64,000 nt of DNA. Source: Palsa-504 sp963822765 (GTDB taxonomy: Bacteria; Actinomycetota; Actinomycetes; Streptosporangiales; Streptosporangiaceae). The position numbers were made by a program, and so were the translations under genes. The stretch covers positions 1 through 64,000 of the forward strand of contig CAWGJL010000032.1 of NCBI GenBank assembly GCA_963822765.1, in the 5' to 3' direction. The notes under the pieces were generated by a model. That model was not told the origin of the DNA. It saw only the letters and a program-made list of their open reading frames with translations, and made no database searches. The stretch's first letter is position 1; each line of letters begins with the position of its first letter. Below, in pieces: positions 1-10,156 of the stretch.

Positions 1-19
1 GAACCCCGGGGTTCATTCG
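1..19 (-). promoter_or_regulatory. Partial copy (D) of the 59-bp twin-palindrome module
   Basis: Read on the minus strand, positions 19 to 1 begin CGAATGAACCCCGGGG, identical to the start of the three complete 59-bp modules at 22752, 44649 and 55212. The first palindrome (TGAACCCCGGGGTTCA) is visible except for its last base, which lies at the window edge. The second box would fall just outside the window. By analogy with copies A and C the controlled gene should lie to the left on the minus strand. The function is inferred only from recurrence. Confidence 0.6.
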
Positions 20-71
20 GTTGAAGCGACCCGCGACCCGCGACCCGAGACGCGACCGCGACCGCGACGCC

Positions 72-1895
72 TCAGCTCGAGCTGAGCCGGTCGATGAGGT
101 CCTGGTGCAGCTCCCACAGCCGCTCGGGCAGGTGCTCGCCGAACATCCGGAAGAACTCGGGCATCCGGTCCGCTTCCACCTTCCAGTCCTTGGCGTCCGC
201 CGTGAGCAGCAGGTCCAGGTCGGCCTGGCTGAGCCGCAGGCCGTCCAGGTCCAGCGCGCCGGGTGCCGGGAGGTTCCCGACCGGCGTCTCCACCGCTGCC
301 GCGTCGCCGGACAACCGCTCGACGATCCACTTCAGCACCCGGCTGTTCTCGCCGAAGCCGGGCCACACGTACCGTCCGGAGGCGTCCTTGCGGAACCAGT
401 TGACGTAGAACAGCCGCGGCAGCTTGGCCGGGTCCTCAGCGCCGGCGCCGAGCGCCAGCCAGTGACCGAAGTAGTCGCCCATGTTGTAACCGCAGAACGG
501 CAGCATCGCGAACGGGTCCCGGCGCAGCTCGCCCACCGTCCCCTCGGCCGCGGCGGTCTTCTCCGAAGCCACGTTCGCCCCGAGGAACACCCCGTGATCC
601 CAGCCGAAGGACTCGATCACCAGCGGGACCGTCGAAGCCCGCCGCCCGCCGAACAAGATGGCCGAGATCGGCACGCCGGCCGGGTCGTCCCATTCCGGCG
701 CGATGATCGGGCACTGCTCAGCCGGGGTGGTGAACCGGGAATTGGGGTGGGCGGCCGGCTCGGGCGAGTCCGGGGTCCAGTCCCGGCCCTTCCAGTCGGT
801 CAGGTGCGCGGGCGGCTCGTCGGTCAGGCCCTCCCACCACACGTCGCCGTCGTCGGTCAGGGCCACGTTGGTGAAGATGCTGTTGCCCCACATGGCCGCG
901 ACCGCGTTGGCGTTGGTCTTCATGCCCGTGCCCGGCGCGACGCCGAAGAAGCCGGCCTCCGGGTTGATCGCGTACAGCCGCCCGTCCGGCCCGAACCGCA
1001 TCCACGCGATGTCGTCCCCGATGGTCTCGGCCTTCCAGCCGGGGATGGTGGGCTGCAGCATGGCCAGGTTGGTCTTGCCGCACGCCGACGGGAACGCGGC
1101 CGCCACATAGTGCGGCGAGCCCGCCGGGGGAGTGAGCTTGAGGATGAGCATGTGCTCGGCCAGCCAGCCCTCGTCCCGCGCCATCACCGAGGCGATCCGC
1201 AGCGCGTAGCACTTCTTGCCCAGCAGCGCGTTCCCGCCGTAACCGGAGCCGTAGGACCAGATCTCCCTGGTCTCGGGGAAGTGCGAGATGTACTTGAGCG
1301 AGTTGCAGGGCCACGGCACGTCCGCCTGGCCCGGCGACAGCGGCGCTCCGACCGAGTGGACAGCGCGGACCCATGATCCGCTTTCCTCGATCGAGCGCAG
1401 GGCGGGCGTCCCCATCCGGGTCATGATCCGCATCGAGGCCGCCACGTACGGCGAGTCGCTGATCTCCACCCCGAGCTCGGAGATGCTGCTGCCGAGCGGC
1501 CCCATGCAGAACGGGATCACGTACATGGTCCGGCCGCGCATGCACCCGTCGAAGATCTCCGCGAACGTCTCGCGCATCTCGGCCGGCGCGATCCAGTTGT
1601 TGGTCGGACCCGCGTCTTCTTCCCGCTCGGCGCAGATGAACGTCCGGTCCTCGACCCGGGCCACGTCCTTGGGATCTGATACGCACCAGAAGCTATTCGG
1701 GCGCAGTTCCGGGTTGAGCCTGGTGAATGTCCCGTTGTCCACCAGCAGGCTGGTCAGCCGGTCCCATTCCTCCGGCGAGCCGTCGCACCAGACCACGGCG
1801 TCCGGCTTGGTCAGCTCCGCGATCTTGCGGACCCACGCGGCGAGCTCAGGAAGGCTCGTTTTCTCTTGGTTATCGGGGAAATCTGCGCTGAACAT
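72..1895 (-). CDS. pckG: Phosphoenolpyruvate carboxykinase (GTP)
   Basis: This enzyme converts oxaloacetate plus GTP to phosphoenolpyruvate, the entry step of gluconeogenesis in the cytoplasm. The 607-residue product carries the GTP-PEPCK kinase loop FPSACGKTN near residue 267, followed about 25 residues later by GDDIAWM, which holds the metal-binding acid. The length matches actinobacterial PckG (about 600-610 residues). An in-frame ATG exists at 1967, but the ATG at 1895 is preceded by AGGAGAG at good spacing and gives the usual N-terminus, so I chose it; the upstream 24 residues are Asp-rich and atypical. The neighbours are a DUF2236 gene upstream and a partial twin-palindrome module beyond its 3' end. 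The gene is intact, and identification is secure. Confidence 0.97.
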   Translation of the reverse strand: MFSADFPDNQEKTSLPELAAWVRKIAELTKPDAVVWCDGSPEEWDRLTSLLVDNGTFTRLNPELRPNSFWCVSDPKDVARVEDRTFICAEREEDAGPTNNWIAPAEMRETFAEIFDGCMRGRTMYVIPFCMGPLGSSISELGVEISDSPYVAASMRIMTRMGTPALRSIEESGSWVRAVHSVGAPLSPGQADVPWPCNSLKYISHFPETREIWSYGSGYGGNALLGKKCYALRIASVMARDEGWLAEHMLILKLTPPAGSPHYVAAAFPSACGKTNLAMLQPTIPGWKAETIGDDIAWMRFGPDGRLYAINPEAGFFGVAPGTGMKTNANAVAAMWGNSIFTNVALTDDGDVWWEGLTDEPPAHLTDWKGRDWTPDSPEPAAHPNSRFTTPAEQCPIIAPEWDDPAGVPISAILFGGRRASTVPLVIESFGWDHGVFLGANVASEKTAAAEGTVGELRRDPFAMLPFCGYNMGDYFGHWLALGAGAEDPAKLPRLFYVNWFRKDASGRYVWPGFGENSRVLKWIVERLSGDAAAVETPVGNLPAPGALDLDGLRLSQADLDLLLTADAKDWKVEADRMPEFFRMFGEHLPERLWELHQDLIDRLSSS

Positions 1896-1974
1896 CGTTG
1901 TCTCTCCTGCGTCGGTCCCGGCATCTGGGCTATCTGCGTCATCATCTGCGTCACCAAAGTGGCTCATGGGGCGG

Positions 1975-2847
1975 CTAAGCCGCCGGGGCGGTGCCGGGGG
2001 CCGTGATGGCCCAGTGGATCGCGTGCACCACTACCTGCCCGGCCGGGCGGACCAGGACGGTCTCGGTCACCGGCAGTCTGGGCAGGTAGAGCGGCCGCCT
2101 GGCCCATCCGGGCAGCAGCGAGACCGCGGCCGCGGCCAGCACTCCGTACGGGGCCCGGGCCAGCACCGGCAGCGGCGGGCGCAGCAGCAGGAACCGGGCC
2201 GCCTCCCGGGCCTCGGCCGTCGCGGCCAGCTCAGGGCGGTAAGCCCGGATCCGGTCGGCGAGCTCAGCCTCGGTGCGCGGCGGGTCGGGGACGCCGAGCT
2301 CGGCGCCGATGCGAGCCATGTCGGCCACGTACCCGTCACGGCCGGCCTTATCCAGGGGCCGGGTGCCGAAGCACGCGTGGGCCCGCAGGAAGCTGTCCGC
2401 CTCGGCGATGTGAACCCAGGTCAGCAGGTGCGGGTCGGACGCCGCGTACGGCCGCCCGTCCGGAGCGGTCCCGGTGACCCGCTCGTGGATGGCCCGGACC
2501 CGCGCGATCGCCTGCTGCGCCTCGACGCTCCGGCCGAACGTGGTCACCCCCACGAAGTGGCTGGTGCGTTGCAGCCGGCCCCACGGGTCGCCGCGGTAAT
2601 CGGAGTGCTCGGCCACGGCGGCCATGGCCAGCGGGTGCAGTGACTGCAGGAGCAGGGCCCGGATCGCGCCGATGAACATCGCCGAATCGCTGTGCACCAC
2701 GCGGATCGGCCGGTCCCCGGCGAACCAGCGCTCGCCCGGCTGGGCGGGCGGGCGCGGGCGCGACGTCGTCTGCGGGCCCGCGACCCGCTCGACGATCGCC
2801 GCGCCGATCCGGCCGCGAACCCGGCCGGGCGCGCCTAGGGCTCTCAT
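1975..2847 (-). CDS. DUF2236 (MpaB/latex-clearing-type) oxygenase family protein
   Basis: The 290-residue protein matches the DUF2236 family, which includes the ER-bound oxygenase MpaB and rubber oxygenase Lcp, proteins that use histidine-ligated haem. Visible hallmarks are the RWFAGDRPIRVVHSDSAMFIG segment and the following ALLLQSLHPLAMAAVAEHS segment with conserved His, then GVTTFG about 25 residues on. There is no signal peptide. It is transcribed in the same direction as pckG, with about 80 bp between its stop and the preferred pckG start, so the two may be co-transcribed. The substrate cannot be predicted; many actinobacterial members are uncharacterised. Confidence 0.85.
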   Translation of the reverse strand: MRALGAPGRVRGRIGAAIVERVAGPQTTSRPRPPAQPGERWFAGDRPIRVVHSDSAMFIGAIRALLLQSLHPLAMAAVAEHSDYRGDPWGRLQRTSHFVGVTTFGRSVEAQQAIARVRAIHERVTGTAPDGRPYAASDPHLLTWVHIAEADSFLRAHACFGTRPLDKAGRDGYVADMARIGAELGVPDPPRTEAELADRIRAYRPELAATAEAREAARFLLLRPPLPVLARAPYGVLAAAAVSLLPGWARRPLYLPRLPVTETVLVRPAGQVVVHAIHWAITAPGTAPAA

Positions 2848-3194
2848 CTACCTATTATTGCCCCGCGGATGGCCTAGACATTTTCTCCCGAACGGACCTG
2901 GGTGCGTGACCTCGGACACGTTCCCCGCTCGCCGGGGCTACGCTGTGTCGCCTACTGACTGCTCAGCTCCACAGGCAGCAGCCTAAATTGCCGTGGCTTC
3001 GCGAGCCCGCGTCCCGATATCGTCTGCCTGGTGGGCGGCTTGTGGTCAGCCGATCGGTGGATGGGTTTCAGCCGTCTGGACCATCATGCGGTTCAGCCAG
3101 GAAACTGGCTGGCCGGTCGATGCGCGCCAGGCGCTGGATTGCGACGCTATCGGTACTTAGCAGCTTCAGAAGTTCAGGGGATACGAGGGGAAAC
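2848..3194. other. Intergenic region between divergent genes
   Basis: This 347-bp stretch separates the minus-strand DUF2236 gene from the plus-strand ABC exporter. I find no convincing coding sequence. A small hairpin, CAGCCAG-GAAA-CTGGCTG, lies near 3095-3112 in the probable 5' leader of the exporter operon. No known riboswitch pattern was recognised. The region presumably contains both promoters. Confidence 0.4.
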
Positions 3195-3959
3195 ATGGAA
3201 CCCACATCTGCGGCGTTGACCGAGGAGACGCAGGCCGTTCCGGCTGCGCACTCGGTTGCCCTTACCAAGACGTACGGGGTCGGCCAGGCGGAGGTACACG
3301 CCCTGGCCGGCATCACAGTGACCTTCGACCGTGGCCGGTTCACGGCCGTCATGGGCCCGTCGGGGTCGGGCAAGTCGACGCTGATGCACTGCATGGCGGG
3401 GCTGGACCGGCCGACGTCCGGGCAGACGTTCGTGGGCGGCCAGGACATCGGGACCCTGGACGACGCCGGGCTGACCCGGCTGCGCCGGGACCGGATCGGC
3501 TTCGTGTTCCAGTCCTTCAACCTGGTCCCCACGCTCACCGCGGCGGAGAACATCGCTTTGCCCGCGGCCCTGGCGGGCCGCAAGGTCGACCCGGAATGGC
3601 TCGGTTACCTGGTCAAGGAGCTGGGCATCGGCGACCGGCTGACCCACCGCCCCAACGAGATGTCCGGCGGCCAGCAGCAGCGCGTGGCGTGCGCCCGGGC
3701 GCTGATCAACAAGCCGGACCTCATCTTCGCCGACGAGCCCACCGGCAACCTGGACTCGAACGCCTCCGCGGACCTGCTCGCGTTCCTGCGGCGCTCGGTG
3801 ACCGAGCTCGGCCAGTCGATCGTCATGGTGACCCACGACCCGCGCGGGGCCGCGTACGCGGACCGGGTCGTCTTCCTGGCCGACGGCCAGGTGGTAGGCG
3901 AACTCCACCAGCCCACCGCCGACTCCATCCTGGAGCGGATCCGGACGCTGGGGGCCTGA
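3195..3959 (+). CDS. ABC transporter ATP-binding protein (MacB/LolD type)
   Basis: This 254-residue ATPase powers the FtsX-type permease encoded immediately downstream. Walker A GPSGSGKST lies near residues 54-62, the signature MSGGQQQR near 155 and Walker B LIFADEPTGNLD near 175, followed by the H-loop MVTHD. The LSGGQQQR/DEPTGNLD combination is typical of the MacB/LolD/FtsE class rather than of importers. The ATG at 3195 is chosen because GAGGGG precedes it by 4 nt and the alignable protein begins about 15 residues later; a longer reading from 2988 has no family support. The stop and the next ATG are separated by one base, so the two genes are translationally coupled. Confidence 0.95.
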   Translation: MEPTSAALTEETQAVPAAHSVALTKTYGVGQAEVHALAGITVTFDRGRFTAVMGPSGSGKSTLMHCMAGLDRPTSGQTFVGGQDIGTLDDAGLTRLRRDRIGFVFQSFNLVPTLTAAENIALPAALAGRKVDPEWLGYLVKELGIGDRLTHRPNEMSGGQQQRVACARALINKPDLIFADEPTGNLDSNASADLLAFLRRSVTELGQSIVMVTHDPRGAAYADRVVFLADGQVVGELHQPTADSILERIRTLGA

Positions 3960-3960
3960 C

Positions 3961-6474
3961 ATGTGGAAAGTCACGATCAAGGGCCTGCTGGCCCATAAGC
4001 TCCGGCTAGGGCTGACCGCGCTGGCCATCGTGCTCGGCGTCACGTTCATCTCCGGCACGTTCGTCCTGACCGACACCCTGCACAACACCTTCACCACGCT
4101 GTTCAGCAACATCTACTCCAAGATTGACTTCCAGGTCCGCGGGGTCGCCCAGCTCGGCAACGGCGGCAACGCGGTCCGCAACGAGCTGCCCGAGTCGCTG
4201 CTGGCCACGGTCCGCGGCGTGCCCGGAGTGGCCGCCGCCGACGGCCAGGTCACCGGCTACGCCCAGTTCATCGGCCACAACGGCAAGGCCATCCAGACCG
4301 GCGGCGCGCCCACTCTGGCCGTGAGCTTCAACTCCAATCCGCAGCTCTCCAGCCTGCACCTGATCGCGGGCGGTCCGCCGACCACCTCTCAAGACGTGGT
4401 GATGGACGCCGGTACCGCGCAGAAGTACGACTTCTCCGTCGGGCAGCAGGTCCGCGTCCTGACCACCGGGCCGACCCAGACCTTCACCATCACCGGCATC
4501 GCCGAGTTCGGGACGGCGAACAACCTGGCCGGGGCGACCCTGGCCGCGTTCACGCTGCCGACCGTTCAGGCCATCGCCCAGGAGACCGGCAAGCTCGACG
4601 ACATCAACGTGGTGACCGCTCCCGGCGCCAGCAAGCCCGCGGTCCAGCAGGCCATCGCCAAGATCCTCCCTCCGGGCGTCCAGGTCGTCACCGGGCAGAC
4701 CGTGGTGAACGAGAGCACGAACTCGGTCGACCAGGCGCTGGGCTTCTTCAACACGGCGCTGCTGGTCTTCGCGTTCATCTCCTTGTTCGTGGGCGGGTTC
4801 ACCATCTTCAATACGTTCTCGATCATCGTCGGGCAGCGGACCCGGGAGCTGGCCCTGCTGCGCATCGTCGGGGCGAACCGCCGCCAGGTGTTCCGTTCCG
4901 TGCTCGGTGAAGCGGCCATTACCGGACTCGTGTCCTCGGTAATCGGCCTGGGCCTCGGCGTGCTGGCCGCGCTGGGCCTGGAGGCGCTGCTGCGCGGGTT
5001 CGGGATCACGCTGCCACCCGGATCGCTGGTCTTCGAGCCGCGCACCGCGATCGTCGGGCTGCTGGTCGGCGTCGGCGTGACGGTCGTGGCCGCGCTCGGT
5101 CCGGCGCGCGGTGCCGTGCGCATCCCGCCGGTGGCCGCGCTGGATGATCGCCGGTCCGGCCCCGCCGCCTCGCTGCGGCGCCGGTTCATCGCCGGCACGG
5201 CCCTGGCCCTGGTCGGCGTGATCTTGCTGGCCATCGGACTGGCCAAGCCAGCCATCGCGCTCGTCGGCGTGGGCGCGGTCGCCATCTTCCTCGGCGCCGC
5301 GACCCTGGCCCCGGCTATCGCCCGCCCGCTGTCCAGCGTGATCGGGCGGCCGCTGGCCCGGGTGCTCGGGGAACCGGGCAAGCTCGGGCGGGAGAACTCC
5401 ATGCGCAGTCCCCGGCGGACCGCGCAGACCGCCGCTGCGCTCATGGTCGGCCTGGCCCTGGTCGCGGCGATGTCGGTGTTCGGCGCCTCGGTGTCCCGGT
5501 CGGCCACCAGTAGCGCGGACCAGGCCATCAACGCAGACCTGATCGTGACTCCCACGGGGTCCGGCCAGCTCAGTAACTCGGCGACGTCGCTCGCCTCGGG
5601 CGTGCCGGGTGTCACCGCGACCAACACCATCTACGGCGGGCAGTTCGAGTTCCAGAACACGCTGTCCAGCCTGGCCGCGGTGTCCACGAACAACCTGGCC
5701 AGCACGGTGAACCTGCGCATGACTTCGGGCACCTCAGCCGCTCTGGCCCAGGGCGAGCTGCTCATCGACTCCACCACGGCGCAAAACAAGCACCTGGCGG
5801 TCGGCGACACCGAGCCGGCCAGGTTCGCCCTGACCGGGCCGGCCACGCTCCGCATCGGCGGGATCTACCAGGCCAACGCCCTGATCGGCAGCTACGTGGT
5901 CAGCTCGGTGTTCTTCCTGTCCCACTACCCGGCCCAGCCGCCGGGCGCCCTGCTGCTGCGCACCAACGGCAGTACCACGGTAGACAACGCCGTCACCCAC
6001 GCCCTGGCCTCGTTCCCGAACATCCAGGTCCAGACCCGGGCCCAGTACGAGCAGGCCCAGGTGTCGGCCATCAACCAGGTGCTCGGCCTGGTCTACGCGC
6101 TGCTCGCCCTGGCCGTGCTCATCGCGCTCATCGGGATCGTGAACACGCTCATGCTCTCGGTGTTCGAGCGCACCCGTGAGATCGGCCTGCTCCGCGCGGT
6201 CGGCATGCGGCGGCGCCAGGTCCGGACCATGATCCGCTCCGAATCGGTGATCCTGGCCATCTTCGGCGCCATCATCGGGATCGTCATCGGCACCGGCATG
6301 GGCATCGCGCTGGTCTCGTCGCTGAAGAACCAGGGCATCTCCGACACCGTGGTGCCCTGGTCCAGCCTGGTGATCTTCCTGATCCTGGCCGCCCTGCTGG
6401 GACTGGTCGCCGCGAGCTGGCCGGCCCGCCGGGCGGCCAAGCTGGACGTGCTGGCCGCCATCGCCGCCCAGTAG
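3961..6474 (+). CDS. ABC transporter permease with two FtsX domains
   Basis: The 837-residue membrane protein has an N-terminal transmembrane helix (about residues 15-38), a large extracytoplasmic MacB-like periplasmic-core region, a first FtsX core (about 263-385, containing FNTFSIIVGQRTRELALLR), two central helices, a second extracytoplasmic region and a second FtsX core at the C-terminus (containing LMLSVFERTREIGLLRAVGM). This duplicated layout is common in actinobacterial exporters of the MacB/YtrF/antimicrobial-peptide class. Together with the upstream ATPase it forms a two-gene operon. Substrates in this class include peptides, lipids and antibiotics; nothing local identifies one. The gene is intact. 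Confidence 0.93.
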   Translation: MWKVTIKGLLAHKLRLGLTALAIVLGVTFISGTFVLTDTLHNTFTTLFSNIYSKIDFQVRGVAQLGNGGNAVRNELPESLLATVRGVPGVAAADGQVTGYAQFIGHNGKAIQTGGAPTLAVSFNSNPQLSSLHLIAGGPPTTSQDVVMDAGTAQKYDFSVGQQVRVLTTGPTQTFTITGIAEFGTANNLAGATLAAFTLPTVQAIAQETGKLDDINVVTAPGASKPAVQQAIAKILPPGVQVVTGQTVVNESTNSVDQALGFFNTALLVFAFISLFVGGFTIFNTFSIIVGQRTRELALLRIVGANRRQVFRSVLGEAAITGLVSSVIGLGLGVLAALGLEALLRGFGITLPPGSLVFEPRTAIVGLLVGVGVTVVAALGPARGAVRIPPVAALDDRRSGPAASLRRRFIAGTALALVGVILLAIGLAKPAIALVGVGAVAIFLGAATLAPAIARPLSSVIGRPLARVLGEPGKLGRENSMRSPRRTAQTAAALMVGLALVAAMSVFGASVSRSATSSADQAINADLIVTPTGSGQLSNSATSLASGVPGVTATNTIYGGQFEFQNTLSSLAAVSTNNLASTVNLRMTSGTSAALAQGELLIDSTTAQNKHLAVGDTEPARFALTGPATLRIGGIYQANALIGSYVVSSVFFLSHYPAQPPGALLLRTNGSTTVDNAVTHALASFPNIQVQTRAQYEQAQVSAINQVLGLVYALLALAVLIALIGIVNTLMLSVFERTREIGLLRAVGMRRRQVRTMIRSESVILAIFGAIIGIVIGTGMGIALVSSLKNQGISDTVVPWSSLVIFLILAALLGLVAASWPARRAAKLDVLAAIAAQ

Positions 6475-6500
6475 GACAAGCACAGTAGTCGATGACGATG

Positions 6501-6529
6501 AGCTGGCCGCGCGGTCCGCGCGGCCAGCT
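6501..6529. terminator. Hairpin between convergent genes
   Basis: A perfect 12-bp stem, AGCTGGCCGCGC, closes a 5-nt GGTCC loop. It begins 27 bp after the permease stop and ends just before the 3' end of the convergent AfsR-like gene. Its symmetry suits a bidirectional terminator. There is no U-tract, as is usual in high-GC actinobacteria. Confidence 0.7.
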
Positions 6530-6532
6530 TGG

Positions 6533-9500
6533 TCACATGTCGCCGGGAGGCGGGACGACGGCGAGCCGGGCACGGATTTTGCGGGCTTCGGGGGCGCCAA
6601 GGCTGGTGTAGAGGGCGAGGGCTTCCTGCCAGTGGTGGCGGGCCTGGCCGGGCTGGCCAGTGGCGAGCAGGACCTCGCCCAGGCCGTTGAGCGCTTCGGC
6701 CTCACCGGTCCGGTCGCCGATCTCGCGGAACAGGCTCAGGGCCTGCCGGTGGTGGCTAGTGGCCTGCTCGTAACGGCACTGCCGCAAGTCGACATGGCCG
6801 AGATTGTTCAGGGTGTTGGCTTGGCCGTTCCGGTCGCCGATCTCGCGGAACAGGGCCAGGGCCTGCTGGTGGTAGCTCGGCGGCCTGCTGGCAGCGGCCC
6901 TGCCGCCAGTCGACGCATGCCGAGGTTGTCGCAGCACGACCGCTTCGCCGGGCCGGTCGCCGGTCTCGCGGAACAGCGGCCAGGGCCTGCTGCAGGTGGC
7001 TCGGTGGCCTGCTCGTAGCGGCCCTGCCGCAGTCGACGATGCCGAGGTTGCCCAGCGCGGCCGCTTCGCCGGGCCGGTCGCCGATCTCGCGGAACAGCGC
7101 CAGGGCCTGCTGGTAGTGGCCGGCTGGCCTGCTGGTAGCGGCCCTGCTGGTCATCGACGCATGCCGAGGTTGCGCAGCGCGCGGGCCTGCACCGGGCCGG
7201 TCGCCGGTCTCGCGGCACAGGGCCAGGGCCTGCTGATAGTTGGCGACTGGCCTGCTCGGTAGCGGCCCTGCCGCCAGTCGACGATGCCGAGGTTCGTTCA
7301 GCGCGGTCGCCCTCGGCGATGCGGTCGCCGGTATCGCCGGCGCAGCGGCGGCGAGGCGCAGGTATGGATGGCGATGGCCTCGGGGATAGTGGCCGCCGGT
7401 GTCGAGGTAGCGGAACAAGGTGGCGGCCAGGCGGGTGGCGTGGCCGGGCCAGCCGTGGTCGGCGGTGTGCGCGGCGACGGCGACCAGGGTGGCCCGTTCG
7501 GCGTCCAGCCAGGCCCGCGCCGCGGCCGGGTCGTGCCGGCCGGCGGGCGGCGATGGCCGGCGGCGGGGATGCGGGGCCGACGGTGGCGCTCGGCCGGGAA
7601 CAGCGTGTCCATGGCGGCCGCGGCGGTGTGCAGGTAGTAGTCGAACAGGCGGGTCAGCGCCGCCTGCCGTTCGTCTTCGGTGTCGTGGCGCGGCGGCGAG
7701 GTCGGCGGGCGTAGGCGCGCAGCAGGTCATGCATGCCGTACCGGCCCGGCGTGGCGGGCTGGATCAGGTGCGCGCGGGCCAGCATGTCCAGTGCGCCGCC
7801 GGCCTGCGGCGACGGTGGTGCCGGTGAGCGCGGCGGCGGCGTAGCGGTCGAAGTCGGGACCGGGGTGCAGGCCAAGCAGCCGGAACGCGCGGGCGGCGCC
7901 GGCGTCCAGGTGCCGGTAGGACCAGGAGAACACGGCCCGGACCGCGGTGCGCGGGATCCCCGCCGGCGTCGAGCAGGTCCAGCCGCGTGCGCTGGTCGGC
8001 CAGCTCGCCGGCCAGGTCGGCCAGCGGGACGGCCGGGCGGGCGGCGGCGAGTTCGGCGGCGACCCGCAGCGCCAGCGGCAGCCGGCAGCACTGGGCGGCC
8101 AGCGTCGGCGGCCGCGCCCGGGGTTCGGCGTCCACCCGGGCGCCGATCAGCGCCCGCAGCAGGGCTGACCGCCTCGGCCAGCGGGAGCAGGTCCAGGTCC
8201 AGGCGGGCGGCGCCGTCCCGGGCCACCAGCCCGGCCAGCGCGTCGCGGCTGGTCACCAGCACGGCGCAGCCCGGGGTGCCGGGCAGCAGCGGCCGGACCT
8301 GCTCGACCGATCGCGGCGTTGTCCAGCACGACCAGCATCCGCTTGCCGGCCAGCAGGCTGCGGTACCGGGCGGCGCGCTCGTCCTGCCTCGGCCGGGATG
8401 TCCTGGCCGGGCACGCCGAGGGCGCGCAGGAACCCGGCCAGCGCGTCGGCGGCCGGCACCGGCTGGCCGGGGTCGTAGCCGCGCAGGTTGACGTAGAGCT
8501 GCCCGTCGGGGAACCGGTCCGGCGACCTGGTGCGCCCAGTGCACGGCCAGCGCGGTCTTGCCCACCCCGGCGGTGCCGCCGATCGCCGAGATCACCATGG
8601 TGCCGCCGGCCGCATCGACCGGCTTCCAGCAGCCGGGACAGCTCCGCCAGCTCGCGGCCGCGGCCGGCGAAATGCCGGACCGCCCCGGGCAGCTGCCTCG
8701 GCACCGCATCTGCCGTATCCCGGGCCGTGCCGCATCGCCGGGGCCTGCCGCCCGGACCGGGGACCCGGTGCCGGGGGCGGCGGCAGGGATGGGGATCTCC
8801 TGCCGCAACACTCGGAGGTGCGTGCCAGCCAGCTCGGGTCCGGGCCGCACGCCGAGCTGGCCGTCCAGCCGCTGCCGGAGGTCTTCGTAAATCTGCAGGG
8901 CCGCTGCCTGCTCCCCGCCGGCGGCCAGGCAGGTCATCAGCTGGGCGTGCGCGTGCTCGTTCAGCGGCTCGCGCGCGGCCAGGGCCCGCAGGTGCGGCAG
9001 CACCTGCCCGGCCAGCCCCGCCCCGGCCGCGACCTGCGCGTACTCGGTGATGACGCTGGCGCGCAGCGCGGCCAGCCCGACCACCGCCGGGTGACCGGCC
9101 AGCACGCCCACATCGGCCAGCGGCTCGCCCTTCCACAACTCCAGCGCTCGGCCGAACAGGCGGGCCGCGCCCGGCTCGTCACCGGCCACGGCCGCGCGCC
9201 GGGCCCGGGCCGCCAGCTGCCCGAACGCCAGCAGGTCCAGCTCATCGGGGTCGACGTCCAGCCGGTAGCCGGTACCCGCTGAGCCAGCACCGCCCGGCCC
9301 GCCCGGCCGGGCAGGCCGCCATCCAGGACCTTCCGCAGCCGGGCGACATGAGACTGGATGACTGCCACCGCGCTGCCCGGCGGGCCCCCCGGCCACAACG
9401 CGTCAATAAGGGCCTCCCGCCCCACATCAGTGTTCGGGTGCATCGCCAGAAACGCCAGCACCGCCCGCTGCCGTGCTGGCCCTAGCAGAACCGGCACGCC

Positions 9501-9815
9501 CCCGTGCCAGCAGCCCGCCGTCCCCAGCACCCGCAACCACAACCCCGCCCCCGGCCGCCGGGATCGGCCCGTCATGCCCGCTGCGGCGGCAGCCAGGTCC
9601 GCTCGCTGGCCGCTGTCCAGCCCGAGAGCACCGGCCAGCCGCTCCAGAACCCGCGACTGCGGGCGGGTTACCCGGCCCTGCTCCAAGTCACGAACCGCAC
9701 CCACGCTGACCCCGGCCCGCATGGCGAGTTCCTGCTGAGTCAGGCCCGCCGCCGCCCGCCACCGGCGTACCAGCACCCCGGCTGTCCCCGCAGTCTCGCA
9801 TCCTCCGTCTGCCAT
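6533..9815 (-). pseudogene. AfsR/SARP-type regulator (XRE-SARP-BTAD-NB-ARC-TPR), multiply frameshifted
   Basis: Reading the minus strand with several frame changes reconstructs one large regulator. An N-terminal XRE helix-turn-helix (VLVRRWRAAAGLTQQELAMR) is followed by an OmpR-type winged helix (RVLGTAGCWHGGVPVLLGPA), a BTAD domain (DELDLLAFGQLAARARRAAV), an NB-ARC NTPase with P-loop GGTAGVGKT near 8560, and C-terminal TPR repeats ending at 6533. AfsR-like proteins activate secondary metabolism or stress genes after ATP-dependent assembly. Frame breaks are visible near 9270, 8525, 8390, 8310, 8165 and repeatedly in 6900-7950. The start at 9815 is the ATG before the HTH; a weak GGTGGTGA lies upstream. 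Either consensus errors or true decay could explain the breaks. The XRE domain ahead of SARP is less common than plain AfsR. Confidence 0.75.
6711..7330 (-). repeat. Tandem about 120-bp repeats encoding TPR motifs
   Basis: Six copies of the anchor CGGTCGCCG(A/G)TCTCGCGG or close variants start near 6711, 6831, 6954, 7075, 7198 and 7322. Each unit encodes about 40 residues of TPR (consensus on the minus strand: QALALFREIGDR then a GLGN/NLG helix). The first interval is exactly 120 bp; later ones are 123, 121, 123 and 124. That drift accompanies loss of the reading frame. Confidence 0.8.
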
Positions 9816-10156
9816 AACCCGGTCACCACCATCCCATATCTGCTCAGCCCGCAGATCAGGTGTACGGCGATTATCGCAACTCCCCGCGCGGCGGCGCCAT
9901 CTGATGGCAATTTCCGTACCTCTTGAGTTCCCGTACCAGTCAGTCTGATCTACCGAGGGCGGCCGACCTTGCCGGATATGGGCCCAGCCGCTACCGGGTC
10001 TGCGGAGAACTACGCAAGCGGACATCAAGCCCGCCGCAGGCGCGCCGCGGCACCGTGAATACATGGCGCCACTGACAGGAAACACAGCTTTCAGCACCAC
10101 AAAAGGTCGAGGAAATGAGCAAGGGAACCTACTAGCACACAGGCAGGAGTGAGTTC
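9816..10156. other. Intergenic region upstream of divergent AfsR-like and secreted-protein genes
   Basis: This 341-bp stretch lies between the minus-strand regulator and the plus-strand secreted protein, so it should hold two promoters. I see no convincing gene. The last 20 bp contain the ribosome binding site AGGAG of the secreted-protein gene. No clear SARP heptamer direct repeat was recognised. Confidence 0.35.

Noticed and set aside
21..1376. Long plus-strand frame opposite pckG
   Set aside because: It is a low-complexity Arg/Pro/Gly-rich antisense frame typical of GC-rich DNA, with no ribosome binding site or family features.
3095..3112. Hairpin with GAAA loop as a riboswitch
   Set aside because: Only a 7-bp stem; no conserved riboswitch core could be recognised around it.
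6711..7330. Possible CRISPR array
   Set aside because: Units are about 120 bp, adjacent, without unique spacers, and encode TPR motifs.
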